Positions 8,135-17,517 are shown, numbered from the stretch's first letter. The stretch is DNA of 25,098 nucleotides from Desulforamulus profundi (GCF_002607855.1 NZ_AWQQ01000055.1:31485-56582), one strand, 5' to 3'. The notes: generated by a model from the letters alone, not told the origin. Numbers and translations are program-made.

Positions 8135-9835
8135 ATGAAGGTTGTCCCCAGCGACCTGGAGATTGCCCAGGCCCATAAAATGATTCCCATTACCGAGATT
8201 GCCGGAAGCATCGGTTTAGGAGAAGATGACATTGACCTTTACGGCAAATACAAGGCGAAAATCAACCTGGATGTCCTGAGAAAATTTAACGACAAACCCC
8301 TTGGCAAATTGATCGACATTACTGCCATAACGCCCACGCCCCTGGGAGAAGGGAAAACGGTAACCACCATAGGGTTAACCCAGGGCCTTGGCAAAATTGG
8401 CAAACAAGTTATTACCACCCTGAGACAGCCTCCATGGGACCGGTTTTCGGCATTAAAGGGGGGCTGCCGGCGGCGGTTACGCCAGGTGGTTCCCATGGAA
8501 GACATCAATATTCACTTCACCGGCGACATTCATGCGGTGGAAGCCGCCAACAACCTGCTGTCAGCCATGATTGACACCTCCATCCTGCTGGGCAATCCCT
8601 TAAACATCGACCCCATGACCGTCATGTGGAACCGGGTGCTGGATACCAATGACCGGGCCCTGCGGGATATTGTCATCGGTTTGGGCGGCAAGGAAAACGG
8701 CTATCCCCGCCAGACCAGCTTTGACATGGCGGTGGCCTCGGAAGTCATGGCCATCCTGGCATTGGCCGAAAACCTGCACGACCTCCGCCGGCGCCTGGGC
8801 CGCATTATTGTTGCCTATACCTACGACGGCAAACCGGTCACCGCAGAAGACCTGAAAGCCGCCGGTGCTATGACCGTAATGATGAAAGAAGCCCTCAAGC
8901 CAAACCTGGTGCAGACCTTGGAAGGACAGGCCTGCATCATGCATGCCGGACCCTTTGCCAACATTGCCCACGGCAACAACTCCGTCCTGGCGGACAAAAT
9001 TGCTCTCCGGCTGGCGGATTACGTGGTAACCGAGAGTGGCTTCGGCTCCGACCTGGGCATGGAGAAATTCATGAATATTAAGTGCCGCCAGTCCGGCCTG
9101 CGTCCCAGCTGCGTAGTCATTACCTGCACCATCCGCGCCTTAAAGATGCACGGTGGCCTGGGCAATGTGGTGGCCGGCAAGCCCCTGCCCGAAGAATTAA
9201 CCCGGGAAAACCTGCCCGCCCTGGCAAAGGGCTGTGCCAACCTGGCGCACCATATTCAAGTGGCCAGCTATTTCGGTGTGCCGGTGGTTGTCTCCATCAA
9301 CCGCTTCACCCCGGATACCGATGCCGAAGTGGCACTGGTACGGGAAAAAGCCATGGAAGCAGGAGCGCTGGGGGCTTACCCCATCACGGTCTGGGCAGAC
9401 GGCGGTGAAGGGGCGGTCGAACTGGCCGAGGCCGTTGTGGCTGCGTGCGAAAAGCCCGCGGATTTCCAACTGCTCTATCCGGACAACATCAGCATTAAAG
9501 AAAAGATTGAAATTCTGGCCACCAGGGTCTACAATGCGGACGGAGTGGTTTATGAACCCCTGGCAGAGCGCAAGATCAAGCAATTTGAGGACCTTGGCCT
9601 GGGGCACCTGCCCATTTGCATGGCCAAAACCCACCTGTCCATCAGCCACGACCCGTCCATGAAGGGACGCCCCGGGAACTATATCTTCCCCATCCGGGAC
9701 ATCCGGGCATCCGTTGGGGCCGGATTCCTTTACCCGCTGGCCGGAGCCATGCGTACCATGCCTGGCCTGGGGTCCAAACCCGCAGCCCATAACGTGGATA
9801 TCGATGAATACGGGCGTACGGTAGGTTTATTCTAA
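8135..9835 (+). CDS. fhs: Formate-tetrahydrofolate ligase, with a garbled segment at residues ~99-116
   Basis: Fhs makes 10-formyl-tetrahydrofolate from formate, ATP and tetrahydrofolate. It is the entry enzyme of the methyl branch of the Wood-Ljungdahl pathway and feeds purine synthesis. The 566-residue product has near-normal length, the ATP-binding motif TPLGEGKT and a normal C-terminus ending DEYGRTVGLF. Residues ~99-116 do not match the family. Three single-base deletions, at about 8430, in the G6 run at 8458-8463, and at 8482-8483, would explain this. Repairing them turns PPWDRFSALKGG into [12 protein letters not shown] and restores the following [10 protein letters not shown]. The three losses cancel, so the frame stays open. 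The ribosome site AGAGGAGG precedes ATG 8135. As written, a conserved loop would be destroyed. Confidence 0.93.
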   Translation: MKVVPSDLEIAQAHKMIPITEIAGSIGLGEDDIDLYGKYKAKINLDVLRKFNDKPLGKLIDITAITPTPLGEGKTVTTIGLTQGLGKIGKQVITTLRQPPWDRFSALKGGCRRRLRQVVPMEDINIHFTGDIHAVEAANNLLSAMIDTSILLGNPLNIDPMTVMWNRVLDTNDRALRDIVIGLGGKENGYPRQTSFDMAVASEVMAILALAENLHDLRRRLGRIIVAYTYDGKPVTAEDLKAAGAMTVMMKEALKPNLVQTLEGQACIMHAGPFANIAHGNNSVLADKIALRLADYVVTESGFGSDLGMEKFMNIKCRQSGLRPSCVVITCTIRALKMHGGLGNVVAGKPLPEELTRENLPALAKGCANLAHHIQVASYFGVPVVVSINRFTPDTDAEVALVREKAMEAGALGAYPITVWADGGEGAVELAEAVVAACEKPADFQLLYPDNISIKEKIEILATRVYNADGVVYEPLAERKIKQFEDLGLGHLPICMAKTHLSISHDPSMKGRPGNYIFPIRDIRASVGAGFLYPLAGAMRTMPGLGSKPAAHNVDIDEYGRTVGLF

Positions 9836-9837
9836 AA

Positions 9838-9895
9838 AATGCAATGCGAAGAGACCGACCCTAACTCATCCTCTTTGCGGCATTGAGTTTGCTTT
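9838..9895 (+). terminator. Probable terminator after fhs
   Basis: GCGAAGAG (9846-9853) pairs with CTCTTTGC (9871-9878) with one G-T pair. Flanking AATG and CATT can extend the stem after a bulge. A T-containing tail GAGTTTGCTTTGT follows. It is weaker than the other terminators in the window. Confidence 0.45.
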
Positions 9896-9897
9896 GT

Positions 9898-9936
9898 AAA
9901 AAAGAACGGTACCCCTGGCAGCAGCCAGGGGTACCG
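9898..9936 (-). terminator. Strong terminator of the minus-strand small gene
   Basis: CGGTACCCCTGGC (9907-9919) and GCCAGGGGTACCG (9924-9936) form a perfect 13-bp stem with loop AGCA. On the minus strand it is followed by TTCTTTTTTAC, a typical T-run. It lies 18 bases after the stop of the small minus-strand gene and supports that gene being real. Confidence 0.85.
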
Positions 9937-9954
9937 CAGGAGGATGTAGAGAAA

Positions 9955-10068
9955 CTAGGGATCGATGCCGTAGCCAAAGCATCTACCAAAGAACAACAGG
10001 ATCAGAACCAGGAAAAGAATGAACGAAATGTTGCTGCCAAATAAACCGCCATATGCTGTACCGCCCAT
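9955..10068 (-). CDS. 37-residue glycine-rich membrane peptide, YjcZ-like sporulation protein family
   Basis: The frame encodes 37 residues: a glycine-rich head (MGGTAYGGLFGSN), one strongly hydrophobic helix (ISFILFLVLILLFFG) and a short tail RCFGYGIDP. This layout resembles the YjcZ-type small proteins of spore formers, which are annotated as sporulation proteins but have unclear roles. An AGGAGG at 10075-10080 (minus strand) is 6 bases from ATG 10068. An in-frame ATG at 10074 abuts the same site and is less likely. A perfect hairpin terminator follows. The upstream region (10081-10105) reads TATATTATG on the minus strand, a possible -10. Strong translation and termination signals make this a real gene despite its size; the family assignment is an inference from composition. 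Confidence 0.75.
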   Translation of the reverse strand: MGGTAYGGLFGSNISFILFLVLILLFFGRCFGYGIDP

Positions 10069-10095
10069 GTGCATCCTCCTTTCTTTTTTACATAA

Positions 10096-10395
10096 TATAG
10101 AAACCAATCGTTTGCCGGACCGACCAGCCTGGTGGCGGCTGTTTACAGTGCCTCCCGGGCCGTGCCGGTGGTACTGGAGCAGCTATTAAAGAAAGGTTTT
10201 CATAAGGAAGAAATTCTTTGGGCATGGGGAACCTGCCCGCTGCCCCCGCCGGTTGACGACCCCGTGACCCTGGCTGCCAGGAAACATACTGCCCTGCAAT
10301 ATGGCACCGTAACCAGTTACTGGGTGCGGACAGGGGATGAAAAGACTACAGATGCCCCGGCCGCTCGTTGCATCTTCCCACCCTTCGCACCTTAA
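10096..10395 (+). pseudogene. Decayed 3' gene fragment, possibly of a methenyltetrahydromethanopterin cyclohydrolase-like gene
   Basis: An open frame from 10096 (stop at 10093-10095) to 10395 has clear protein-like composition. It reads FAGPTSLVAAVYSASRAVPV, then VLEQLLKKGFHKEEILWAWG, then TCPLPPPVDDP and LQYGTVTSYWVRTGDE. There is no ribosome site and no convincing start; a GTG at 10132 is internal to the conserved-looking stretch. The pattern G-x-C/A-P-L-P-P ... YG-x-x-T-Y/S-Y-x-V reminds me of the C-terminal part of methenyltetrahydromethanopterin cyclohydrolase (Mch, about 320 residues), but this is from memory and weak. The position next to fhs, a C1 enzyme, would fit. Only about 95 residues remain, and the 5' end abuts the promoter region of the divergent small gene, so I read it as a relic. 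Confidence 0.4.
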
Positions 10396-10509
10396 CCAAT
10401 CCGCTGTTTCGTTTTACTTCTTCCCCGTAGCGTTGAAGGAACTTTGCGGTAAATAAAAACAAGCTAATCCGGGAAACACTAAGTATAAATTTTACCCGGA
10501 GGTGACTGC

Positions 10510-10731
10510 ATGACTCTTCACGACAGGAGGCATACATTACAAACAGGTGTGCCCCACGAGCAGATGGTAACCCGTAAAGGGGAGTTGGTAAAAGGGACAA
10601 CCGAGGACGAAACCAGCCAGAATGAAATGGCTCCCTGGGAGAGGGAGCAAATCAACAACCCCTTTAAAACACCGCCGAATAACCTTACAAATAAAGACGA
10701 TGAGCATGTTGGAATGGGAGAAAAGGGATAA
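10510..10731 (+). CDS. Small hydrophilic protein of unknown function (73 residues)
   Basis: The ORF starts at an ATG preceded by CCCGGAGGTGACTGC, a good ribosome site at 10498-10504, and ends in TAA. The product is very hydrophilic, rich in Glu, Asn, Thr and Lys, with no hydrophobic segment and no cysteine. It probably lacks a stable globular fold. Short segments are MVTRKGELVKGTTEDE and MAPWEREQINNPFKTPPNN. I do not recognise the family. Small soluble proteins of this composition occur in spore formers, but nothing here proves a spore role. It lies between the decayed fragment and the glpP leader, without an operon partner. Confidence 0.6.
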   Translation: MTLHDRRHTLQTGVPHEQMVTRKGELVKGTTEDETSQNEMAPWEREQINNPFKTPPNNLTNKDDEHVGMGEKG

Positions 10732-10849
10732 TATCAGATAATACTCTCCAGGCTCTGCAAGTCATGAACCAGATCCTAACAAATTTAAAAAGTTTACTGT
10801 TTTAAAAAGGAAAACGTAATTGGCTTATAGAATATTCAAATAAATGAAT

Positions 10850-10918
10850 TTGATATCCGGTTGGGAGTAATTGGAGATAACCCAAAGCAGGCAGTTTCCT
10901 GAGAGGTGCCCTTTTTTG
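10850..10918 (+). promoter_or_regulatory. Conserved glp leader element, copy 1, with candidate terminator (putative GlpP target)
   Basis: The element at 10850-10883 begins TTGATA, contains GGTT (10859-10862) and GGAGT, and ends TTGGAGATAACCC. GGTT can pair with AACC (10879-10882). Directly after it, GGCA and TGCC with an inner CCT/AGG form a weak hairpin followed by T6 (about 10889-10917). A near-copy lies before glpF. GlpP proteins are known to act by antitermination on glp leader RNA, so this is a natural target candidate; the link is inferred. Confidence 0.5.
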
Positions 10919-10949
10919 TGTTAAATCCTTACTTCTGAAAGAAAAATGA

Positions 10950-11001
10950 AACGGCCTGTCTGTACATTATTTAAAATGTACCAAAGGCCGTTAATTTTTT
11001 T
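10950..11001 (+). terminator. Strong hairpin terminator in the glpP leader
   Basis: AACGGCC (10950-10956) pairs with GGCCGTT (10986-10992). Inside it GTACATT and AATGTAC pair around ATTTAA. The sequence AATTTTTTTATTATAG follows. It sits about 65 bases upstream of glpP, so it either ends earlier transcripts or is the second attenuator of the leader. Confidence 0.8.
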
Positions 11002-11065
11002 ATTATAGTAAGGAATAATTAGGTTTAGAACAGTTCAGTGTGTTTGTGGAGTGGGAGGGGAGTAG

Positions 11066-11638
11066 ATGGATTTTTTAACAAAAGTATTATCCAATAGAAA
11101 TGTCGCTGCGGCTATTCGGCGTGTAGAAGACCTGGAAGAAGCCATACGGCATCCCAATATCAACGCCATTTTTCTTTTGGGCGGCGATATTAACTATCTT
11201 CCAACTTTGATTAAAAGGGTTCGGGCGGCGGACAAGGTTTTACTGACTCACATAGACCTGGTGGAAGGTATTGGTAAAGATCGGGCAGGGATTCACCTAA
11301 TCAAGCGAATGGGTGTACAGGGCATTGTTACAACGAAATCAAATTTGGCCAAGTTTGCCAAAGAAGAAGGTCTCTGGGTGGTTCAGCGTTTATTTATCGT
11401 GGATTCCGAATCGGTTAAAACTGCCATACGGGTGGCGGATAACATTAAACCCCACGCAGTGGAAGTATTACCGGCTACAATTCCCCAATACGTGATTCAA
11501 GAAATGAGAAAATCCCTGAATTTGCCGATTTTGGGGGGAGGACTGTTAAAAACGGAGGAGGATGTAAAAGAAGCACTGGGCAAAGGGATTGATGCTATTA
11601 CTACCAGTTTGAGGCACCTTTGGAATATAGTTTTATAA
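11066..11638 (+). CDS. glpP: Glycerol uptake operon antiterminator GlpP
   Basis: GlpP binds glycerol-3-phosphate and the leader mRNA of glp genes, preventing termination or stabilising the transcript. The 190-residue protein (192 in B. subtilis) matches the G3P antiterminator family, a TIM-barrel-like fold. Recognisable blocks are AIFLLGGDI, VLLTHIDLVEGIGKDRAG, GIVTTKSNL, VQRLFIVDS, AVEVLPATIPQ, ILGGGLLKTEEDV and ITTSLRHLW. ATG 11066 follows GGGAGGGGAGTAG. It is the first gene of the glycerol cluster and has its own attenuator-like leader, suggesting autoregulation. No membrane or HTH segment is present, as expected for an RNA-binding regulator. Confidence 0.93.
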   Translation: MDFLTKVLSNRNVAAAIRRVEDLEEAIRHPNINAIFLLGGDINYLPTLIKRVRAADKVLLTHIDLVEGIGKDRAGIHLIKRMGVQGIVTTKSNLAKFAKEEGLWVVQRLFIVDSESVKTAIRVADNIKPHAVEVLPATIPQYVIQEMRKSLNLPILGGGLLKTEEDVKEALGKGIDAITTSLRHLWNIVL

Positions 11639-11881
11639 GAGGGTAACCGGCGTAAGCAAAAGAGATATTCTAATTTATGCAATAGATATTACAAAAGATT
11701 ATAAAGTGTCGGGACATCCCTCCAATGGCTGATTTTTTGAGGAATCATTTGGACGGGAGGATGTTGTTTTAAAGGGGAAGTTTAGGTGCGAAAAAAATTA
11801 AAAATAATTAACATTTGCAGCAGGAAAACACAAAGGGCTGCAGAATATATTAAATATTGAGAATAATCTAGCACGCACAAC

Positions 11882-11962
11882 TTGATAAATGGTTAGGAGT
11901 TTTGGAGATAACCCCTTGTAGGTAGTGTATTTATGTATGCCTATTTGAGGGTTTTTATTTTT
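11882..11962 (+). promoter_or_regulatory. Conserved glp leader element, copy 2, with overlapping terminator (putative GlpP target)
   Basis: The element at 11882-11914 aligns with 10850-10883 with one gap and few mismatches: TTGATA, GGTT, GGAGT and TTGGAGATAACCC are shared. GGTT (11891-11894) can pair with AACC (11910-11913). The same AACCC can instead pair with GGGTT (about 11949-11953), closing a hairpin that contains TAGGTA/TGCCTA and is followed by a T-rich run (TTTTTATTTTTAC). The two pairings exclude each other, the layout expected of an antiterminator/terminator switch. GlpP binding is inferred. Confidence 0.55.
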
Positions 11963-11992
11963 ACTCCTTCTTGGCCAGGAGAAAAGGAGACG

Positions 11993-12041
11993 GCCCAGGC
12001 AGACATTCTTCCAGAGAATGTCTGCCTGGGCATTATTTTTT
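11993..12041 (+). terminator. Perfect 17-bp terminator hairpin in the glpF leader
   Basis: GCCCAGGCAGACATTCT (11993-12009) pairs perfectly with 12015-12031 around loop TCCAG, followed by ATTATTTTTTC. It lies about 190 bases upstream of glpF and just below the conserved leader element. It would block read-through unless transcription starts downstream of it or it is antiterminated. Confidence 0.88.
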
Positions 12042-12232
12042 CAAGAAGGGAGGGTAATAGTTCGGTGGAAAGACCGGTATAACCGTATTTCCATATGCAT
12101 TAAATGGAACCACAAATATCCTATAGAATCACAAGGTGCTTTATGATTAAATGGACTAGTATGGTTAGCGGTGTCAGAAAATTCACGAAATGAAGGTTTA
12201 ACTTTTACAACTAACTAAAAGGGGGAAGTACA

Positions 12233-12943
12233 ATGTCATCATTTATAGGCGAAGTAATTGGGACTATGCTTCTAATCATTTTCGGTGGCGGTGTTGTAGC
12301 AGGTTGTGTGTTAAATAAATCGAAGTCACAAAACGGTGGCTGGATCGTTATCACTTGTGGTTGGGGATTTGGGGTTGCGGTTTCGGTTTACGCTGTTGGG
12401 TCTATCAGTGGAGCACACCTAAACCCTGCTGTTACCATCGCCCTAGCAACCTTAGGCAGCTTTCCCTGGGCCGATGTTCCCATGTATATCGTTGCCCAGA
12501 TGTTAGGAGCTTTTCTTGGCGGTGTATTAGTATGGCTTCATTATTTACCCCACTGGGGTGCCACAGAGGATAAGGGTGCTAAATTGGCAGTGTTCAGTAC
12601 TGGCCCTGCCATCCGCAGTACAGGTGCCAACTTAATCAGCGAAATTATCGGTACCTTTGTGCTGGTATTAGGTATCTTGGCAATCGGTGCAAATAAATTC
12701 GCTGACGGTCTTAATCCCTTTATTGTAGGTATTCTGATTGTGGCCATTGGTCTCTCTCTAGGCGGAACAACCGGATATGCGATCAATCCTGCCCGTGACT
12801 TAGGACCTCGTATTGCTCATGCAGTGCTTCCGATAGCTGGCAAAGGGGATTCCGATTGGGGATACTCTTGGATTCCTGTAGTTGGTCCCATTATCGGCGG
12901 TGTCCTTGCTGCTCTCTTCTATAAGACTTTTTTTGGAGCCTAA
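12233..12943 (+). CDS. glpF: Glycerol uptake facilitator (aquaglyceroporin)
   Basis: GlpF is a membrane channel for passive glycerol entry. The 236-residue protein has six hydrophobic segments and the two half-helix NPA motifs of the MIP family: HLNPAVTIA (Asn64) and INPARDLGPR (Asn185). Asp immediately after the second NPAR is the residue typical of glycerol channels rather than water channels. AAAGGGGGAAGTACA precedes ATG 12233. It lies 73 bases upstream of glpK with no terminator between, so the two probably share a transcript, under the leader with the conserved glp element. Confidence 0.96.
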   Translation: MSSFIGEVIGTMLLIIFGGGVVAGCVLNKSKSQNGGWIVITCGWGFGVAVSVYAVGSISGAHLNPAVTIALATLGSFPWADVPMYIVAQMLGAFLGGVLVWLHYLPHWGATEDKGAKLAVFSTGPAIRSTGANLISEIIGTFVLVLGILAIGANKFADGLNPFIVGILIVAIGLSLGGTTGYAINPARDLGPRIAHAVLPIAGKGDSDWGYSWIPVVGPIIGGVLAALFYKTFFGA

Positions 12944-12959
12944 GACTTCAGAATTATAG

Positions 12960-14519
<1,560 letters not shown>

Positions 14520-14554
14520 GAAGATTAATTTGATAGCGGCTTGAGTTATGGAGA

Positions 14555-14600
14555 AGCCACACAGTATCGGGAAAAATCCTGCTATTGTGTGGCTCTATTA
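14555..14600 (+). terminator. Hairpin between glpK and glpA
   Basis: AGCCACACA (14555-14563) pairs with TGTGTGGCT (14586-14594), a perfect 9-bp stem; CGGG and CCTG inside add weak pairing. It is followed by CTATTATACC, which is not a T-run, so it may reduce read-through or protect mRNA ends rather than terminate fully. Confidence 0.5.
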
Positions 14601-14646
14601 TACCGAGTGATTAGCGGGTGAAGCGATAATAACGGGGGTTTAAAGT

Positions 14647-16250
14647 ATGACAACGGATAAAGCTCAGGTCGTGGTAATCGGTGGTGGGGCTACTGGTACG
14701 GGCATCCTGCGTGACCTGGCCCTCAGGGGCATATCCGGGATATTGGTCGAGCAGGGAGACCTGGCCCACGGTACCAGCTCCCGGTTCCACGGACTTTTGC
14801 ACAGTGGTGCTCGTTATGCTGTAAAAGATAAAGAAGCCGCCCGGGAGTGTCTGGAGGAGAATATGATTTTACGGCGGATTGCACCCAACTGTGTTGAAAT
14901 CACCGGAGGTCTTTTTGTACAGCTTCCTGGGGACGACCCTGCATATACCAACCAGTGGATTACCGCCTGTGCCGAAGCCGGCATTATTTGTGAAGAAACA
15001 GACGTACAGGAAATCCTTAAGAAGAATCCAGTTTTGCATTCAAACATTACCAGGGCTTTCAAAGTCCCTGATTGTGCTGTGGACGGTTTCCGAGTTCTCT
15101 GGGGCAACGTCCATGCCGCCCGGCGTCACGGGGCAAGAGTCTTGACGTATCACCGGTTGACCGCCCTTCATCAAAGGAACGGCCGGATCACCGCAGTGGA
15201 ATTGACTAACCAGTTGAACGGGGAGAAAAAACACATTGAGTGCGAGATGGTCATTAATGCCGCCGGAGCCTGGGCCAGTGAAGTGGCCGCCATGGCAGGC
15301 TTAGGGGTTCATGTGATTAAAGATAAAGGTACTCTGGTAGCCTATAATCACAGGTTGATGAATATGGTGGTAAACCGTTTGCGTCCACCTGGCGATGGTG
15401 ACATTTTTGTACCTCACGGTACCATTACGATTTTTGGCACCACTTCCGTTACTGTAGATGATGCCGGCTGTACCAAACCCGGCCACGATGAAGTCCTTGA
15501 CCTCATTAAAATCGGTCAGGAAATGGTGCCGGAATTAGAAAGTTACAGACTAATCAGGGCCTTTGCTGGGGTAAGGCCGTTGTATCAAGAGAACAGTGCC
15601 GCTGGCGGCAGGTCTGTTACCCGCAACTTTGCCCTGTTGGACCACCAGCGGAGAGACGGGTTAGCCGGCATGGTCAGCATCGTGGGCGGCAAGTTCACCA
15701 CCTTCCGTCTAATGGCGGAAAAAACCGTTGATTTGGTTGCCAGCAAGATAGGAGTCAATGCCCCTTGCAGGACTGCCCAGGAACCGTTGATGGCTCCGGT
15801 GTCAGAGGAACTGCTTAAGCGGGGCAAAAAAGTTTTTGGCGTTCCCGGTGCCAAAAAGGCCGCTGAGAGATTGGGAGACAGCTTTGTCCGGGTGGTGGAG
15901 CAGGTAGAAAACAATCCTGACAAAGGCAGGATCCTTTGTGAGTGCGAAGTGGTCAGCCTGGCAGAAATCGAGCAGGCAGCTCACAATGGGGACAGCTTTA
16001 CCCTGGGAGACATTCGCCGCAAGACCAGAATGGGCATGGGTACCTGCCAGGGCACCTTTTGCAGCTATCGTACCCTGGGCGCTTTAAATGGTTACCCCCA
16101 ATTCACCGGGAACCACCGGGAGTATTTAACGAAGTTTTGCAAAAGCGTTGGAAGGGCATGAGACCGGTGTTGTGGGGCCAGCAACTGCGGGAGGCCCAGC
16201 TGTCAACCGGAATTTATTGCGCACTATTTGCCATGGAGAGAATGAGATGA
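14647..16250 (+). CDS. glpA: Anaerobic glycerol-3-phosphate dehydrogenase subunit A, frameshifted near its 3' end
   Basis: GlpA is the FAD-binding catalytic subunit of the quinone-linked anaerobic dehydrogenase, oxidising glycerol-3-phosphate to dihydroxyacetone phosphate. The N-terminal dinucleotide fold reads VVVIGGGATGTGIL (about residues 8-21), followed by SSRFHGLLHSGARYAV. The C-terminal BFD-like [2Fe-2S] domain has Cys431, Cys433, Cys467 and Cys472. As written the frame ends at 16161. The next frame from about 16124 reads FNEVLQKRWKGMRPVLWGQQ and continues to MERMR with TGA at 16248-16250. This matches the normal GlpA tail (E. coli FLNERWKGVQPIAWGDALRE). One T missing from the T3 at 16125-16127 would explain it. 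The repaired protein has about 534 residues (542 in E. coli), and its stop overlaps the glpB start as ATGA. Confidence 0.93.
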
Positions 16251-17517
16251 TGAATAAATATGCGGACGTATTAATAATCGGAGCCGGTCTCTCCGGACTC
16301 ACGGCCGCTGCCAAAGCTGCCGAGCAGGGTAAAAAAGTGATGCTGGTGGCCAAAGGCATGGGGGCGGTGGGACTTTCCTCCGGTTGTATTGACCTCTGGG
16401 GTTATAATCTGAAGGATCCGAACCAGGTGTGTCAGGAGCCTGTGGCTGAAATTGCTGGACTGTGCACTATGAACCGCAGCATCCCTATGCCAGGGTACAG
16501 GATGTGCTGGAGGAAAGTCTTCTCTTTTTCCGGCGGATTTGCCATGAAAACCATAACCCGTACCTGGATAACAGGGGGGGCAACTGGCTGCTTCCCACCG
16601 CCCTTGGCACCCTTCGTCCCACATACCTGGTTCCCGCCAGCATGGCCGTAGGTGGTGACCTGCAGCAAGTAAGCTATTTTCTGGTAGTGGGTTTTCGAGA
16701 ATTAAAAGATTTCTACCCGGACGTGCTCGTAGCCAACCTGAAAAAATCCGGGGCACTACAGGCCCATTGCCGCTTAAATAGCCTGATGGTGAGCGCCGGC
16801 GGGGGAGAACTTAGCCCCAACACGCTGGCCCACCGCCTGGAGAACCCCCGGGTGCTGGTTCGTATCGTTGACCAAATTAAGCCCCACCTGCTACCTGGTG
16901 CGGTTTTGCTGTTTCCGCCGGTATTGGGGGAACGTTGGGATTCCCGGGTGGCAAAGAACCTGGCTGAGAACCTGGGTCACCCGGTTTACGAGGTGGCCAA
17001 TATACCCCCGGCATTACCCGGACAAAGGTTGCAGCAAATGCTGCTGCATCACGTTAAGGGACAGGGCGTTGAAGTGGTAATTGGCTGCACCGTCAACGGT
17101 GCCCGGGTTGCCGGAAAACGCTGTACGGAAGTGCAGGCAACCGGCGCAGGCAAAAAAATTAGAATATTCGCCAAAACCGTTGTGCTGGCCACCGGTTCTT
17201 TTCTCGGGGGAGGCCTGGAGTCCGAACCGGGTAAGGCCTGGGAGAGCATCTTCCGTTTGCCGGTGGAAACCGGCCGTGAAAAGTGGTCTGCCCGGGATTT
17301 CCTGGCCATGGAAGGACACCTGTTTAATCAAATGGGCATCAAGGTAAATGAATACTTGCAGCCAGTAGATGACCAGGGACAGGTCATTATAGAAAATGTG
17401 TTGATCACCGGGGCCAATCTAGCGGGCTGCAACTACCCCATTGAAAAATGCGGCAACGGGGTGGCGGTTGCTTCGGGATATAAGGCAGGAAAACTGGCAG
17501 GGGAGGCGGGAGAATGA
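16247..17517 (+). pseudogene. glpB: Anaerobic glycerol-3-phosphate dehydrogenase subunit B, frameshifted
   Basis: GlpB is the flavoprotein partner of GlpA in the membrane-associated GlpABC complex. ATG 16247 overlaps the repaired glpA stop. The first frame reads DVLIIGAGLSGLTAAAKAAE and GLSSGCIDLWG, then leaves the family pattern after AEIAGL at about 16460. The frame continuing from 16462 carries HYEPQHPYARV, LLPTALGTLRPTYL, VVGFRELKDFYPD and VVLATGSFLGGGLESE, ending at a TGA (17515-17517) that overlaps glpC. One missing base at about 16460-16463 (CTG GTG read as CTGTG) would give an uninterrupted protein of about 423 residues, close to E. coli GlpB (419). It is split in the given sequence, but the flanking ATGA overlaps argue for an intact gene in the organism. 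Confidence 0.9.

Larger units (their letters stand above)
10732..11065 (+). promoter_or_regulatory. Long leader region of glpP
   Basis: This 334-base stretch has no gene. From left to right it holds an AT-rich segment, a conserved leader element (10850-10883), a weak hairpin with T6 (10888-10918), a strong hairpin terminator (10950-11000), and the glpP ribosome site (GGGAGGGGAG, about 11051-11060). The order conserved element, weak terminator, strong terminator is repeated before glpF. Confidence 0.6.
11639..12232 (+). promoter_or_regulatory. Long leader/intergenic region of glpF
   Basis: These 594 bases contain no supported gene. An imperfect hairpin lies at 11713-11764 (ACATCC pairs with GGATGT, with mismatched inner pairs around GATTTTTTGAGG) and may end the glpP transcript. 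AT-rich sequence follows. Then come the second copy of the glp leader element (11882-11914), a weak terminator, and a perfect 17-bp terminator hairpin (11993-12031). About 190 bases of AT-rich sequence and the glpF ribosome site (AAAGGGGGAAG) complete it. Confidence 0.6.

Noticed and set aside
9197..9790. 197-codon minus-strand ORF inside fhs
   Set aside because: Antisense shadow of the conserved Fhs C-terminal half; no recognisable family and no start signals.
10346..10600. 84-codon minus-strand ORF across the 10.4-10.6 kb gap
   Set aside because: It runs antisense to the better supported 73-residue ORF and has no ribosome site.
10850..10918. A known metabolite riboswitch class in the glpP leader
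   Set aside because: I compared it from memory with c-di-GMP, fluoride, preQ1, SAM and guanidine classes and saw no matching core; the presence of GlpP gives a simpler explanation.
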